DNA of 64,000 nucleotides, taken from IMG/VR virus record IMGVR_UViG_3300025010_000002, positions 62,001 to 126,000 of that record. The stretch is one strand, 5' to 3'. Below the pieces are notes generated by a model. It worked only from the letters and a program-made list of their open reading frames with translations. It searched no databases and was not told where the DNA came from. Of this stretch, positions 7,568 through 16,040 are shown in pieces (position 1 is the stretch's first letter; the number at the start of each line of letters is the position of its first letter). Source of the DNA: a virus. The translations under genes were made by a program, and so were the position numbers.

Positions 7568-7736
7568 AGATCTCTGCCTCACTCTCAAATTTCTTAATCT
7601 TATAATCCCAAAGGGGGCTACCAATCCCTGTAAAAGCGTCCAAGATGTTTACTACATGCTCTCTTTGTAACTTACGGCTAACAGCTACATCCATGTCAAA
7701 GGTCATCTCCACAGTAACACGGATCTCTTCTCTCAT
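7554..7736 (-). CDS. hypothetical protein, 60 aa
   Basis: Starts MREEIRVTVEMTFDM and is coupled to the upstream membrane mini-protein by ATGA. Beta-alpha-beta pattern, no motif recognised. Confidence 0.55.
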   Translation of the reverse strand: MREEIRVTVEMTFDMDVAVSRKLQREHVVNILDAFTGIGSPLWDYKIKKFESEAEIYGNK

Positions 7737-7888
7737 TTTCTACTCCCTGTACCCATAGCAATAAACATCACAACCCAAAATATAGCCTCAATTAAACTGC
7801 GTGTAGATAAAGCAATCTTGTCTTGCGCATACTGTATAGCTGAGGATAAAAAGGATAGTAAAGATAGCCCTATGGGAATTAACCTCAT
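7733..7888 (-). CDS. membrane mini-protein, 51 aa
   Basis: Open frame locked at both ends by ATGA overlaps with the neighbouring genes, a strong sign that it is real. Two hydrophobic segments (LIPIGLSLLSFLSSA and AIFWVVMFIAM) flank a short polar loop, so a two-helix membrane hairpin is likely. Function unknown; size and topology recall phage holin-like or superinfection-exclusion proteins, but nothing proves this. Confidence 0.55.
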   Translation of the reverse strand: MRLIPIGLSLLSFLSSAIQYAQDKIALSTRSLIEAIFWVVMFIAMGTGSRK

Positions 7889-8130
7889 TCTGCACCCCCA
7901 ACACTAAAGTCTGCTTCTCTACGTATCTTTGCATCCCAGACACAGATCTCTCCGTCCCCATGCCTGACACCTACCACAACACTATCACCACTGCACACGT
8001 AGCAGAAATCAATCTCTTCTTGACTTTCTTTAAGGGTCTTCTTAACCTCTTTATACCATGCATCACGGGTTGCAATATCTATAGGAACTCCAACACGCTC
8101 AACTAGTTTTTCATATGTAGGCTTAGCCAT
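7885..8130 (-). CDS. hypothetical protein, 81 aa
   Basis: N-terminal helical half with KLVERVGV and beta-rich C-terminal half (VVVGVRHGDGEICVWDAKI). Preceded by AGGAGGTAAAT. No family recognised. Confidence 0.55.
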   Translation of the reverse strand: MAKPTYEKLVERVGVPIDIATRDAWYKEVKKTLKESQEEIDFCYVCSGDSVVVGVRHGDGEICVWDAKIRREADFSVGGAE

Positions 8131-8139
8131 ATTTACCTC

Positions 8140-8373
8140 CTATAAATCCTCTGGAGTGTCTGATCCAAGAGTAACTGTGTACCCGTCACCCTCTTCCCAA
8201 CAGCCGTTATTGAGAGCCCATTCATGCTCTTCCTTTGATGGGATCTCAGCTGTCTCAAACTGATCATCAATGCAGCTTAGGTAGTGCTCTTCAGCTTTCT
8301 CCTTGTGGATGAACAGCGTAACACTGTCAACCACGCCATTCATTACCTCAACGACATAATAGATTTCTTTCAT
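8140..8373 (-). CDS. hypothetical protein, 77 aa
   Basis: Start taken at ATG 8373 (MKEIYYVVEVMNG) behind AGGTGTGTAT. Beta-beta-alpha beginning (YYVVEV, VTLFIHKEKAEEHYLSC), typical of tiny phage accessory proteins. Function unknown. Confidence 0.55.
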   Translation of the reverse strand: MKEIYYVVEVMNGVVDSVTLFIHKEKAEEHYLSCIDDQFETAEIPSKEEHEWALNNGCWEEGDGYTVTLGSDTPEDL

Positions 8374-8382
8374 ATACACACC

Positions 8383-9480
8383 TCACTCGTCGTATTTCAG
8401 CAGGAAGTCAGGGTTAATAGCCTTGAAGGATACATGGGGATCGGATGCAAGACGGACAACAATGCCCTCACGCTTCACTCCAGGCTTCAATGCGCTATCT
8501 CCCTTACTCAGTTCCACCAATGTCTTAACTGCTTCAATTGTCTCGCACTTAGCCATTTTTAAGACACCAAGAAACGGTACCATCTTGAGTCCAAGCATGG
8601 TGCAGAGCTCTGACATTTCATCCCGCCTCAACCGTTTCCCGCAGTATAACATATTAAATACATAGAAGTCAACTCCGGTTAATCCGTACTTGTTACCCTG
8701 GATTCCCTCACCTATCACCTCACCCTGGATAACATAGTCCTTCTTAAGTCCAATCATCTTATTCTTCAGACCATACATGTTAGCTGCTCGCCACCAACGG
8801 CTGTCATCTTCCTTCTTCAGGTAGATGTTACGTGAGCAGACACCAAAGGTTCGATTGCCTATAACACCAGCTTTGTGCATGAAGAACGTTGCACTTGATC
8901 CGTCGAGCTTTTCAGTGAGCTCCCACTGCTCGCCAAACCTGCTGGTGAACACAGAGGCGCACACCTGCACCCGTGTCTCATCTGTCTTCTCAATCCACTT
9001 GGGCCAGCCACGAGTGCGCTTACGGGTAAAGGTCAGATAGAGTTTGCGGAAAGTCCAGAACCTCATGAGGTACTTGAGGATCTTTGACTTGCCCTGGTAA
9101 CCCCTCTCCACCGGCTCACTTTGTGCCTCAGGATCATGCTTTACGATACCAAGGATACTCGTGACATCATCGCCCTCTGAGTAGCTACTGAACTTCTTGG
9201 GAGGGAGGATGGACAGTGGAAATGCTATACCCTGACTTACTTGCTTGCGGAGTTTGATAGTTTTAATACGGAACTTACGTTCCCTGAGGAACTCAAATTC
9301 AGGCTTAGGAGGCAAGATACTATCGGTCTCACAATACACCACAAGGTCTCCTACCTTGTGTATACCTTTTTGTACAACTAATTGCCAGCCGAGCACGGTA
9401 CATTTTTCGATCTTGTCTGCACCTTCAATAGGCTCCAAATTAACAATGCGCTGCACTGATGCTAACTTTCGATCACTCAT
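8383..9480 (-). CDS. RNA ligase, DRB0094/Rnl5-like
   Basis: This 365-aa enzyme has an N-terminal OB-like domain (LASVQRIVNLEPIEGADKIE, then GDLVVYCETDS) followed by a nucleotidyltransferase domain. The adenylation motif is EKLDGSS with Lys191. CSRN near residue 216, IQGEVIGEGI (251-260) and REGIVVRL near the C-terminus correspond to later ligase motifs. It should seal 3'-OH/5'-phosphate RNA nicks using ATP, plausibly repairing tRNAs cut by host defence nucleases. Family assignment rests on domain order; template preference is unknown. Confidence 0.85.
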   Translation of the reverse strand: MSDRKLASVQRIVNLEPIEGADKIEKCTVLGWQLVVQKGIHKVGDLVVYCETDSILPPKPEFEFLRERKFRIKTIKLRKQVSQGIAFPLSILPPKKFSSYSEGDDVTSILGIVKHDPEAQSEPVERGYQGKSKILKYLMRFWTFRKLYLTFTRKRTRGWPKWIEKTDETRVQVCASVFTSRFGEQWELTEKLDGSSATFFMHKAGVIGNRTFGVCSRNIYLKKEDDSRWWRAANMYGLKNKMIGLKKDYVIQGEVIGEGIQGNKYGLTGVDFYVFNMLYCGKRLRRDEMSELCTMLGLKMVPFLGVLKMAKCETIEAVKTLVELSKGDSALKPGVKREGIVVRLASDPHVSFKAINPDFLLKYDE

Positions 9481-9489
9481 TGGTGTCTC

Positions 9490-9681
9490 CTAGTATAGAT
9501 TCTTACTGGAAAGGTAATGGTCAATAATCATTAGGCTACTAAATAGGTGATTAGCTGGTCTGTCTTCAGCACTATAACTGTAGAAGTCATCCTCCTCATC
9601 TACCCAGAGGTAGTCAATAACCTTTGTCATAGCCTTAATAGTTTTCTTGTCAATGAGGTGCTGCTTAGTTCGCTTTCTCAT
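9490..9681 (-). CDS. hypothetical protein, 63 aa
   Basis: Basic N-terminus (MRKRTKQHLIDKKTIKAM), then acidic DEEDDFYSYSAED. No motif recognised. Follows the membrane/zinc-ribbon gene in the same run. Confidence 0.55.
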   Translation of the reverse strand: MRKRTKQHLIDKKTIKAMTKVIDYLWVDEEDDFYSYSAEDRPANHLFSSLMIIDHYLSSKNLY

Positions 9682-9688
9682 TTGTACC

Positions 9689-9910
9689 TCACGGTTCCAA
9701 GCTGCTGAAATAGAATGTGTGCTTGCACACAGGGCAGCTGAGCGAACTCTGTGTGTCTGACTCTGTTACAAGTGTAACATGTGAGTTGATGCCACAGTTT
9801 CTACAGATCATCTCATAGGGACGTGTGTCAGTTCCGCACACCACATTTTTCCCTAAGATAGCCCATGCGAAAACCAGCAAAAATGTAACACCAAGTAAAA
9901 ACATCTTCAT
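9689..9910 (-). CDS. membrane-anchored zinc-ribbon protein, 73 aa
   Basis: An N-terminal hydrophobic helix (MKMFLLGVTFLLVFAWAIL) is followed by two CxxC knuckles, CRNC and CPVC (about 35-38 and 59-62), forming a zinc ribbon. The start is coupled to the upstream gene by TAATG. Function unknown. Confidence 0.6.
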   Translation of the reverse strand: MKMFLLGVTFLLVFAWAILGKNVVCGTDTRPYEMICRNCGINSHVTLVTESDTQSSLSCPVCKHTFYFSSLEP

Positions 9911-10110
9911 TACTCAATCTCCTTTATCCCAAGGAGTTCTCTGAGTTCATGTTGTAATTGTTCTCTACCTTCAGTGCGACCATTACTGTAAAGGTCACGT
10001 TTACAAAGTTCAAGCTCTGCATTAGATTTCTTTAGCTTAGCCACCTCAGCTTTTAGGTCATCAATTTTCTTACTCAGCCTATACTCAGTTCTATTGAATG
10101 TGGTCATCAT
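9910..10110 (-). CDS. coiled-coil protein, 66 aa
   Basis: Nearly the whole chain is a heptad-repeat helix (LSKKIDDLKAEVAKLKKSNAEL). Two consecutive ATGs follow GGGAGGAGAA; either may be used. A longer frame upstream lies inside the preceding gene. Probably dimeric; role unknown. Confidence 0.55.
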   Translation of the reverse strand: MMTTFNRTEYRLSKKIDDLKAEVAKLKKSNAELELCKRDLYSNGRTEGREQLQHELRELLGIKEIE

Positions 10111-10276
10111 TTCTCCTCCCAACTAACACCTTGTACTCTTCTTTGCCAACGTACTCCTCTAAGTACTTAGAGAAATCAGCAAAGCTAACTCCTAATCTCT
10201 TCAGCATTTCCAGTGCTACTATCCATCTAAACTTATACCCACAAGTCCACTCACGGTAAGTTTCGAGTGTTTCCAT
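10091..10276 (-). CDS. hypothetical protein, 61 aa
   Basis: Start taken at METLETYREW, four bases behind the upstream stop. Helical, with KRLGVSFADFSKYLEEYVG. No family recognised. Confidence 0.5.
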   Translation of the reverse strand: METLETYREWTCGYKFRWIVALEMLKRLGVSFADFSKYLEEYVGKEEYKVLVGRRNDDHIQ

Positions 10277-10280
10277 TGTC

Positions 10281-10445
10281 TCACAGCTCTCTGCTAAGAT
10301 AATACTTGGCGTACTCCAGCTCTTCAACTATGTTCTTGAAACGAATCACAGTCTGAATCTGTGTCTCTCCTGGTACTACAGCGGTCTCAATGTTACTCTC
10401 AATGGCATCTATAAGTGATGAAAGTGCAACGTTAATATTGCTCAT
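10281..10445 (-). CDS. hypothetical protein, 54 aa
   Basis: Start MSNINVALSSL preceded by AGGTGAGACA. Acidic helical mini-protein (IDAIESNIETAV, then VIRFKNIVEELEYAKYYL). No family recognised. Confidence 0.5.
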   Translation of the reverse strand: MSNINVALSSLIDAIESNIETAVVPGETQIQTVIRFKNIVEELEYAKYYLSREL

Positions 10446-10474
10446 TGTCTCACCTAGCCTTTCTTTTTCCTTGT

Positions 10475-10606
10475 TTACCACTCATTAATATCCTCCTGCA
10501 ATGGCTCATAGGGAAACATCAACCACTCGTCACTCCCACAGTACGGGCACTCTGTACGCTGCTCATCAAAGGTGTGCATACACCAGTTACAACGTTGGAG
10601 TTCCAT
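10475..10606 (-). CDS. zinc-ribbon mini-protein, 43 aa
   Basis: Open frame MELQRCNWCMHTFDEQRTEC continuing with PYCGS, giving a clean CxxC-x10-CxxC ribbon in only 43 residues. AAGGAGAGCTAG precedes the start. Likely structural zinc; DNA, RNA or protein contact is possible. Confidence 0.55.
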   Translation of the reverse strand: MELQRCNWCMHTFDEQRTECPYCGSDEWLMFPYEPLQEDINEW

Positions 10607-10619
10607 TATCTAGCTCTCC

Positions 10620-10946
10620 TTACCAGTCTAGATACACGCGTAGTAAACCATACTCATCAAAAGCTCCTGCTTTTAGAAGTTGTTTAAGTGTAGCGATTAA
10701 GTTCCTGTCCCTAATAATGTTATCAGGAGTGACCGCATCACTATAGAAGAATGCCTCTGTAACCCCAGGAAAATCTCTTAGTACCTCTTCTTTGTACTCC
10801 TCGTCAAGACCTGAGATATACTCAGAAAATACCAGATGGAGTATACGTGAGAAATCACCTTTCTCACCGCCACCAATTATTCTCTGTTGTGTTTCTGATC
10901 CATTGTGTATTTCGTACAAGTTTACATACTTATGAACTTCTACCAT
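10620..10946 (-). CDS. hypothetical protein, 108 aa
   Basis: Mixed alpha/beta acidic protein (MVEVHKYVNLYEIHNGSE) with GAGATAATGC upstream. No motif recognised. Confidence 0.55.
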   Translation of the reverse strand: MVEVHKYVNLYEIHNGSETQQRIIGGGEKGDFSRILHLVFSEYISGLDEEYKEEVLRDFPGVTEAFFYSDAVTPDNIIRDRNLIATLKQLLKAGAFDEYGLLRVYLDW

Positions 10947-10985
10947 AGCATTATCTCCTCTCGTCTTAGGTGGTACTTTGTAGTA

Positions 10986-11297
10986 CTACTTGCCTTTCCT
11001 ATTGATGTAGCTCTCCCATATGATCTTGCGATCCTCCTTATGGAACATGGGATTATCCATAGCCCGCTTCAGAGAGATCTTACGGCCACGATCCTTCTCA
11101 AAGCGGTCTTCCTCGTGACACTTTGATCTTCCCATGTTGAGAACTTCCCAGTCCTTTTCCCCACTGCCGGTCTTAACTGAGATTATACAATCAGTTACAA
11201 TGTTGGAGTTCATGGTGTTACCACCCTCATTAACACCAACTTCAGTTTTATACCGCCAAGTTACATCCCAGATATTCTCTCTGATATTAAACCTCAC
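10986..11297 (-). CDS. hypothetical protein with GTG start, 103 aa
   Basis: The chosen start is GTG at 11297, six bases behind an AGGAGG located in the end of the upstream gene; a longer frame would overlap that gene further. Charged C-terminal half (KCHEEDRFEKDRGRK, FHKEDRKIIWESYI). Function unknown. Confidence 0.5.
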   Translation of the reverse strand: MRFNIRENIWDVTWRYKTEVGVNEGGNTMNSNIVTDCIISVKTGSGEKDWEVLNMGRSKCHEEDRFEKDRGRKISLKRAMDNPMFHKEDRKIIWESYINRKGK

Positions 11298-11454
11298 TGG
11301 TATCCTCCTCGTTGTTGTCTCCAAGTATATACTTGGCATGCGCAAGAGCAACACGTAGATGACTGCTGACTTGTGTATCTAGCATATCTTCCTCAACTTG
11401 GATGATAAGCTCAGCAAGTGCATCAACTAGATCTTGATGCTTTGGCTTTTTCAT
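11287..11454 (-). CDS. hypothetical protein, 55 aa
   Basis: Frame from ATG 11454 (MKKPKHQDLVDALAELI) to TAA. Helical; resembles small phage proteins with a DALAELIIQVEED helix, no named family. Its last codons carry the ribosome binding site for the next gene. Confidence 0.5.
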   Translation of the reverse strand: MKKPKHQDLVDALAELIIQVEEDMLDTQVSSHLRVALAHAKYILGDNNEEDTSEV

Positions 11455-11464
11455 TATTTACCTT

Positions 11465-11845
11465 TCATAGCACAATGTCAATTGCAGCATCAAGATGCTG
11501 GACAGGCTCTTCCCATACACGGTGTTCATGGTCGTGCCACATCACATCACGGATGTAGCGATATCGCTGTGCATCCTCGTGCAGCTTCGCGACCTCAGCG
11601 TCGAGCCGCTGCACCTCACCCTCGCGCGCATGCCAGCGTAGCTGCCAATCCTGCTGCTCTGCTTTTTGCGCAGCGCACTCGGCCTGCGCGGCGGCGAGTT
11701 GCTGGCGTAACTTGGTGTTTTCTTTTGCTGCAATATGTTGAACTGCAAGGTTGCCACTTGCCAATTCTCCAATCTCACGCTTAAGCTTAGAGTTTTCTCT
11801 TCGCAGTCCTCCTGCCTCGGTACATTCGTAATGCGTATCACTCAT
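11465..11845 (-). CDS. phage coiled-coil protein, 126 aa
   Basis: Start MSDTHYECTE behind GGAGGTGGGGAA. A long coiled coil spans most of the chain (ENSKLKREIGEL, LRQQLAAAQAECAAQ, EVQRLDAEVAKL). The end QRYRYIRDVMW...LDAAIDIVL resembles a C-terminal motif common in temperate and lytic phage proteins of unknown role. The region is G+C-richer than its neighbours. Confidence 0.6.
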   Translation of the reverse strand: MSDTHYECTEAGGLRRENSKLKREIGELASGNLAVQHIAAKENTKLRQQLAAAQAECAAQKAEQQDWQLRWHAREGEVQRLDAEVAKLHEDAQRYRYIRDVMWHDHEHRVWEEPVQHLDAAIDIVL

Positions 11846-12012
11846 TTCCCCACCTCCTTTTCCTTCCAACCGCACCACGCACATTGACCACTATACACAG
11901 CCACGGCATAGTTCTCCTTGCCACCCTCTGCACATTCATAACAACGTACAAGGTAAAGCCTACCAGTCTTATCCCTGAAGTTAGGCTCCTGAGTATTCCT
12001 ATGTGGTTTCAT
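11842..12012 (-). CDS. zinc-ribbon protein, 56 aa
   Basis: Start MKPHRNTQEPNF chosen just behind the upstream stop. CYEC and CAWC knuckles (about 26-29 and 46-49) form a zinc ribbon. The stop overlaps the coiled-coil gene start as ATGA. Confidence 0.5.
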   Translation of the reverse strand: MKPHRNTQEPNFRDKTGRLYLVRCYECAEGGKENYAVAVYSGQCAWCGWKEKEVGK

Positions 12013-12019
12013 TGCTGTC

Positions 12020-12595
12020 CTACGAAGCATTGGAACGGGTAACATTAATGCTCTCAATGCTGGCCTCAATTTCGTACCCATCAGCACCCACATCAACAAA
12101 TAGTTCCTCATCAAACTGGCTGAGGGCAAGCTCCTCAGCTTCACGTGCACTTGCGGCAGAGATGTCAACCGAGCAATCCACCACCATCTTGAAGTGCACA
12201 GTGTGGGTAGTGGCAGGACACAGATCCACCTGGATCAGTCTGATGATGTCAGGGCGGTACTCACTACGGGTTGCAAAGGTGACACCAGTACGCATGTTAT
12301 ACGACACGTAGTTCTTCTGAACATGGATGTACTGCTCAATGTAGTCCAAAGTTACCCCGCCAAGAACGACACCATCAAGGATGAGCGTCTCACGAACCCA
12401 CTGCATAATACTGGCAGCATCCTCAAAGTAGGGTGCAAAACGTAGCGGCTTGGTGGGATGGGTAATAGCTACGCTGAAAGATGTTTCAGTGTGTACCTCA
12501 TCATTACTGGGCAAAACAGGTGCATTGTTAACCTGGATACTCGGTTCCTGCGATGCAGCAGGTGTAGACGGTGAATTAAGCTGATTAAGATTCAT
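12020..12595 (-). CDS. unknown protein at the end of the ubiquitin-like cassette, 191 aa
   Basis: Start MNLNQLNSPST behind GGAGAGAAAAACT. A Pro/Ser/Gln-rich N-terminal 60 residues precede a beta-rich domain (HFKMVVDCSVDISAASAREAEE pattern). It is transcribed after the ubiquitin-like gene, past a terminator-like hairpin, so membership in that system is uncertain. No family recognised. Confidence 0.55.
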   Translation of the reverse strand: MNLNQLNSPSTPAASQEPSIQVNNAPVLPSNDEVHTETSFSVAITHPTKPLRFAPYFEDAASIMQWVRETLILDGVVLGGVTLDYIEQYIHVQKNYVSYNMRTGVTFATRSEYRPDIIRLIQVDLCPATTHTVHFKMVVDCSVDISAASAREAEELALSQFDEELFVDVGADGYEIEASIESINVTRSNAS

Positions 12596-12608
12596 AGTTT
12601 TTCTCTCC

Positions 12609-12995
12609 TTATTTCTCAGCGAGTTGGCGAAGATAGGGGCTACCATATTTGCGTTCAATGAAAGGTTCAAGAGTGCCTCTGTTCTGATTACCAACGTACT
12701 CAAACACTTTGCGAGGGCTATTAAGTGACATAACTTCTTTGAGATCAGTGACTAAATGCTGGATCTCAATGAGAGCCTTGCTTGTATCCAGCCATACAAT
12801 GTTCTCACGACCACCATTGAACTTGAAGCCATCAAATTCCACACCTTTGGAGGCCAGGGAAACACAGCTTTCCTCTGCTGCCTTGATTTCGTCAACCGAC
12901 TGGCGCAGAGTGAGGAAGTATGCACCCCTGTCTGCACCTGACATTGACCCAAGTTCTTTAATTGTATACATAGGGATTTTAAGTGACTTCGCCAT
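12609..12995 (-). CDS. unknown protein, 128 aa
   Basis: Alpha-helical protein (MAKSLKIPMYTIKELG) with no recognised domain. Preceded by AGGAGATAACGA. It lies directly downstream of the tandem ubiquitin-like gene and its hairpin. Confidence 0.55.
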   Translation of the reverse strand: MAKSLKIPMYTIKELGSMSGADRGAYFLTLRQSVDEIKAAEESCVSLASKGVEFDGFKFNGGRENIVWLDTSKALIEIQHLVTDLKEVMSLNSPRKVFEYVGNQNRGTLEPFIERKYGSPYLRQLAEK

Positions 12996-13067
12996 CTTCG
13001 TTATCTCCTGTCCTATGGGCCTAGACCCGTCCTATTGAGATAATTCTGACACGTGAAATGATAAAGT

Positions 13068-13099
13068 AGGGGGTAGGAAGCCTTAGCCACCTACCCCCT
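13068..13099 (-). terminator. hairpin after ubiquitin-like gene 1
   Basis: Ten-base-pair perfect inverted repeat (AGGGGGTAGG / CCTACCCCCT) with a 12-nt loop, 18 bases after the stop of the gene at 13118. The minus-strand run after it (ACTTTATCATTT) is only moderately U-rich, so it may be a partial terminator or an mRNA stabiliser. Confidence 0.6.
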
Positions 13100-13117
13100 G
13101 AGATTAAGCTCTACTGA

Positions 13118-13603
13118 TTACTGACGGCCAGCCTTGACCGACTTGCGCACTTCAATGTCATGACCATTGAACACGGCAGGCAGCTCGCCCACCTCATCCA
13201 TCTCGTCGCCATTGACATAGATGCTGAAGCTGTCAACACCCTGTGCGGCAATGTCAGCGCGGAGACGGGGGAGAACTTCGTCCGTCGGAAGAACGGTGAT
13301 CTCACGGCCAAACAGCGTGTACGAGGTACGGTGGTCGGTGCCAGCCAGATCACCAACGCTCAGCTGCGCCCCAGCCTTGACCGACTTGCGCACTTCAATC
13401 TGATGACCATTGAAGATGGCAGGGAGGCTCCCGACTTCATCCACTTCTTCGCCGTTCAGCATGATGCTAAAGCTATCAATACCCTGCGCAGCGATGTCAG
13501 CGCGGAGACGGGGGAGAACTTCGTCTTCCGCTGCAACCGTAACATTGCGGCCAAACAGGGTGTACGACGTGGTGTTGGTGTTGCTCAGTTCGCTCATGTT
13601 CAT
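13118..13603 (-). CDS. tandem ubiquitin-like (beta-grasp-type) protein, copy 1
   Basis: The 161-aa product holds two copies of a ~67-residue unit (about 12-78 and 92-159). Each starts TSYTLFGR, carries a helix DEVLPRLRADIAAQG, then DSFSI.(L/V)NG and LPA(I/V)FNGH.IEVRKSVKAG. The strand-strand-helix-strand-strand order and the Gly end fit a ubiquitin-like beta-grasp fold. The second copy ends KAG followed by only Arg-Gln, like a ubiquitin precursor tail removable by a JAMM peptidase, which is encoded nearby. Codon use is G+C-rich, suggesting high expression. AAGGAGATCCAC precedes the start. The alternative is an unrelated duplicated phage domain. Confidence 0.6.
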   Translation of the reverse strand: MNMSELSNTNTTSYTLFGRNVTVAAEDEVLPRLRADIAAQGIDSFSIMLNGEEVDEVGSLPAIFNGHQIEVRKSVKAGAQLSVGDLAGTDHRTSYTLFGREITVLPTDEVLPRLRADIAAQGVDSFSIYVNGDEMDEVGELPAVFNGHDIEVRKSVKAGRQ

Positions 13604-13711
13604 GTGGATCTCCTTGGTAGTTGGGGAATACCAGCCCATTAGTTTGGCACATATCTACGTACCATTTTCCTTAGCTCTACTTACAATGATACTACAACTC
13701 AGCAACTTTTT

Positions 13712-13933
13712 CTACCCCTTGTTCAAAATAATTCCCTGAACCTTCAGTCCATAGAACTCGTCGTTCAGCATGGAGCTGATGCGGTCCAGGCGGTGGGCGG
13801 CAGTCTTGTGAGAGATCTTATAGTACGGGTTGTTCAGTGCGGTGGCAAGGGCAGCAATCTTATTCTTTACCTTGGTCACCTTATGTTTGCTAACAATGGT
13901 ACTCTTACGACCAACAATGGTTTCTGCTTTCAT
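13712..13933 (-). CDS. small basic protein, 73 aa
   Basis: Strongly basic N-terminal half (KAETIVGRKSTIVSKHKVTK) then a helical part with HKTAAHRLDRISSML. Could bind nucleic acid or the acidic partners of the cassette. GGAGAGTGTT precedes the ATG. No family recognised. Confidence 0.55.
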   Translation of the reverse strand: MKAETIVGRKSTIVSKHKVTKVKNKIAALATALNNPYYKISHKTAAHRLDRISSMLNDEFYGLKVQGIILNKG

Positions 13934-13947
13934 AACACTCTCCAGTC

Positions 13948-14826
13948 CTAGAAGTTAAACACATTACCTACACGTACAAATTCCTTGAGACCACTACCTG
14001 CAGCAAGGGCATCCCATGCACATTCGTTGCCAAAGAAGTCCTTGTCTGAGTTTACAAAGTCCTGGTAATGCGATAGATACATCTTCTGCTTGATACTGTC
14101 TGGGAGGATGTGTGAGTTTGCCGAAGTCCACCCCGCAAGCTGGGCAAAGTTGGCATGCACACCTGATGAGAACACCATACTCTTAGTAGCAGTGTTCACA
14201 CCAAGGCACTCACAGTCTTGAAAGATAGTTGTGGCTCTCTGATAGAACACCTCCACCTGCTTTGGTGAGCAGTGCTGGCTGTCAGCGGTGAAATAGATGT
14301 GCTGATCATCCTTGCTCATGAAGAGACCAAAGGAAGGACTGATGATGGTGCCTGTCATAATGTGGATCTGCTGGATAAGCTGACAGTGCCACCCCTGCCA
14401 CATGAATGTTTCATTACCTCTCACAGGATGAGGCTCAAAGAAGGTCTCAAGGTTGGCATCAAAGCCCTCCATACTCTCGAGACCACCCCGTAAACTCTTG
14501 TCCCATAAGTCCGCAAGTACACGTTCGTTGGCAATGAGACACGGCGCAACACTGCTACTTGCACGATTCCTCCAATTGGTTGGCCGCTTCATCCAGTCAT
14601 AGCGGAGGAATGCCATCTGTTCCAACCCACCTATGTGATCACCATGCAGATGGGAGATATAGATGTCATTGATATCATTGACAGAGATACCAGCCCTGTG
14701 CAATGCAGCAGGAGCCTGATACCCATAGTCAATGAGCATAGTCCTGCCGCACTCCTCCAGCATGAAACATTGGTTGAAGTTGACATTACTAAATGCGTTG
14801 CCACAGCCCAACACTGTTACTTTCAT
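13948..14826 (-). CDS. metallo-beta-lactamase-fold hydrolase (RNase Z-like)
   Basis: The 292-aa protein begins MKVTVLGCGNAFS and has the metal motif HLHGDH (His59, His61, Asp63, His64). Later come a conserved-looking Asp in FTADSQH and a further His-rich end (LSHYQDF), as in ribonuclease Z-like and phosphodiesterase MBL proteins. It should be a two-zinc hydrolase. From memory, MBL-fold proteins occur next to E1/JAB/ubiquitin-like genes in some bacterial operons. Here the gene follows the JAMM gene by three bases, with AGGAGTG before its ATG. Confidence 0.8.
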   Translation of the reverse strand: MKVTVLGCGNAFSNVNFNQCFMLEECGRTMLIDYGYQAPAALHRAGISVNDINDIYISHLHGDHIGGLEQMAFLRYDWMKRPTNWRNRASSSVAPCLIANERVLADLWDKSLRGGLESMEGFDANLETFFEPHPVRGNETFMWQGWHCQLIQQIHIMTGTIISPSFGLFMSKDDQHIYFTADSQHCSPKQVEVFYQRATTIFQDCECLGVNTATKSMVFSSGVHANFAQLAGWTSANSHILPDSIKQKMYLSHYQDFVNSDKDFFGNECAWDALAAGSGLKEFVRVGNVFNF

Positions 14827-14829
14827 AGA

Positions 14830-16029
14830 TTACACTCCTGTGTGCTCATTAGGTGATTCAATATTTATGTCCTTGTACACTGACGTGAACAGATCAACTG
14901 CATCAATGACATTAACGCACGTCCCGCAGTAGTGGCCACCAAGGCATTCCTTGCCCTCACCGCACATAGGCAATGAACCTTCAAGGTTGTAAGCCTTGTA
15001 ACCCTTGCTGTCAAAGATACTCTTGACCCAATCTGCGAGCTTGTTATTGTGCTTGCAGTCAAAGCAGTCATTCACACAACCTACGTTACAATTTGCGCAG
15101 AAGTGGATATCTGTTTCGGGGGGTGCACTTTCAGCAACCGTCCCGTCCATCGGGTATTCGTCGTCAAAGTTTTCGACAACCGTAACATGCGGGTTAGCAT
15201 TATCTCGAAAGTTCCCCCGCGTGACGCGGCTCCCCGTGAAAACGTCGTTGTCATACCCGTCCCAGTCACGCTGCCCATGATACCCAGCAAGAAGACTGCC
15301 TTGTGAAGGCGGGGTATACGGTGGGTAGTTGTATGTAGGCTTGACAATGCGCTCAATGTAGTCCGTGACCACATCCTTGACCTGTGCATACTCAATGTTG
15401 ACCTTGATATTCTTGTAGAGGAACTTGCCACAAGGAGTCATGGCCTTGGCAGTGGCAACATAGTTGATCTCACTGCCCTTCTTGGACAGGACAATGCTAT
15501 AGTTATAGAGGTTGCGGCACTGCAGATCATCCTGGCCACTATGGAACGACCCCATATCATTGTGGCTATGCACCACACCATTGAAACCAGACCCGTCACC
15601 ATCCACGATTTCCACCATGGTCTTGGTAACTTTCTGCTTCGGGAAGTCCCACTCGGTAATAACACCAGCATCATTGACGTTATAGATCATCAACCATTCG
15701 TCAGTGGGCAAACGATTCATAAGGTCAGCCCAGATTGCCCACAGCTCAGGAGGAACCACAAGGTCTTTCGGTGTGGTTGCCTCACTGCAGGCGGTGATAC
15801 AGGCACTCTTGATACCCAGCGCATCCTTGATACTCTGTTTAGCAGGGTCAGCAACGGTAGTGGCAGCAGGCGGCATAAGAGAACTCTCCCTTCCAGTAGT
15901 GTTAGCAGGCTGTCTGAATCCAACAACACGGGGTGCCGGAGCAGGCGCACCTGCAGCTTTAATGTATTTCATGTTAGTCTCCACTCTCCTTTTTTCTAAA
16001 GCCTTCTTCCAGGCTTTTTTCCTTCCCAT
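14830..16029 (-). CDS. JAMM/JAB (MPN+) metalloprotease, deubiquitinase-like
   Basis: The 399-aa protein has a basic and Pro/Ala-rich N-terminus of about 85 residues, then an MPN domain. Glu111 (DEWLMIY) and the signature HSHNDMGSFHSGQD supply His154, His156, Ser164 and Asp167, a complete JAMM zinc site (HxH-x7-S-x2-D). A C-terminal Cys-rich part has nine Cys (311-325, 356-371), probably one or two zinc knuckles. Role: releasing or maturing ubiquitin-like tags. The start at 16029 has AAGGGG upstream; an internal ATG at 15972 is a second option. Directly follows the E1 gene. Confidence 0.85.
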   Translation of the reverse strand: MGRKKAWKKALEKRRVETNMKYIKAAGAPAPAPRVVGFRQPANTTGRESSLMPPAATTVADPAKQSIKDALGIKSACITACSEATTPKDLVVPPELWAIWADLMNRLPTDEWLMIYNVNDAGVITEWDFPKQKVTKTMVEIVDGDGSGFNGVVHSHNDMGSFHSGQDDLQCRNLYNYSIVLSKKGSEINYVATAKAMTPCGKFLYKNIKVNIEYAQVKDVVTDYIERIVKPTYNYPPYTPPSQGSLLAGYHGQRDWDGYDNDVFTGSRVTRGNFRDNANPHVTVVENFDDEYPMDGTVAESAPPETDIHFCANCNVGCVNDCFDCKHNNKLADWVKSIFDSKGYKAYNLEGSLPMCGEGKECLGGHYCGTCVNVIDAVDLFTSVYKDINIESPNEHTGV

Positions 16030-16040
16030 AAGTGCACCCC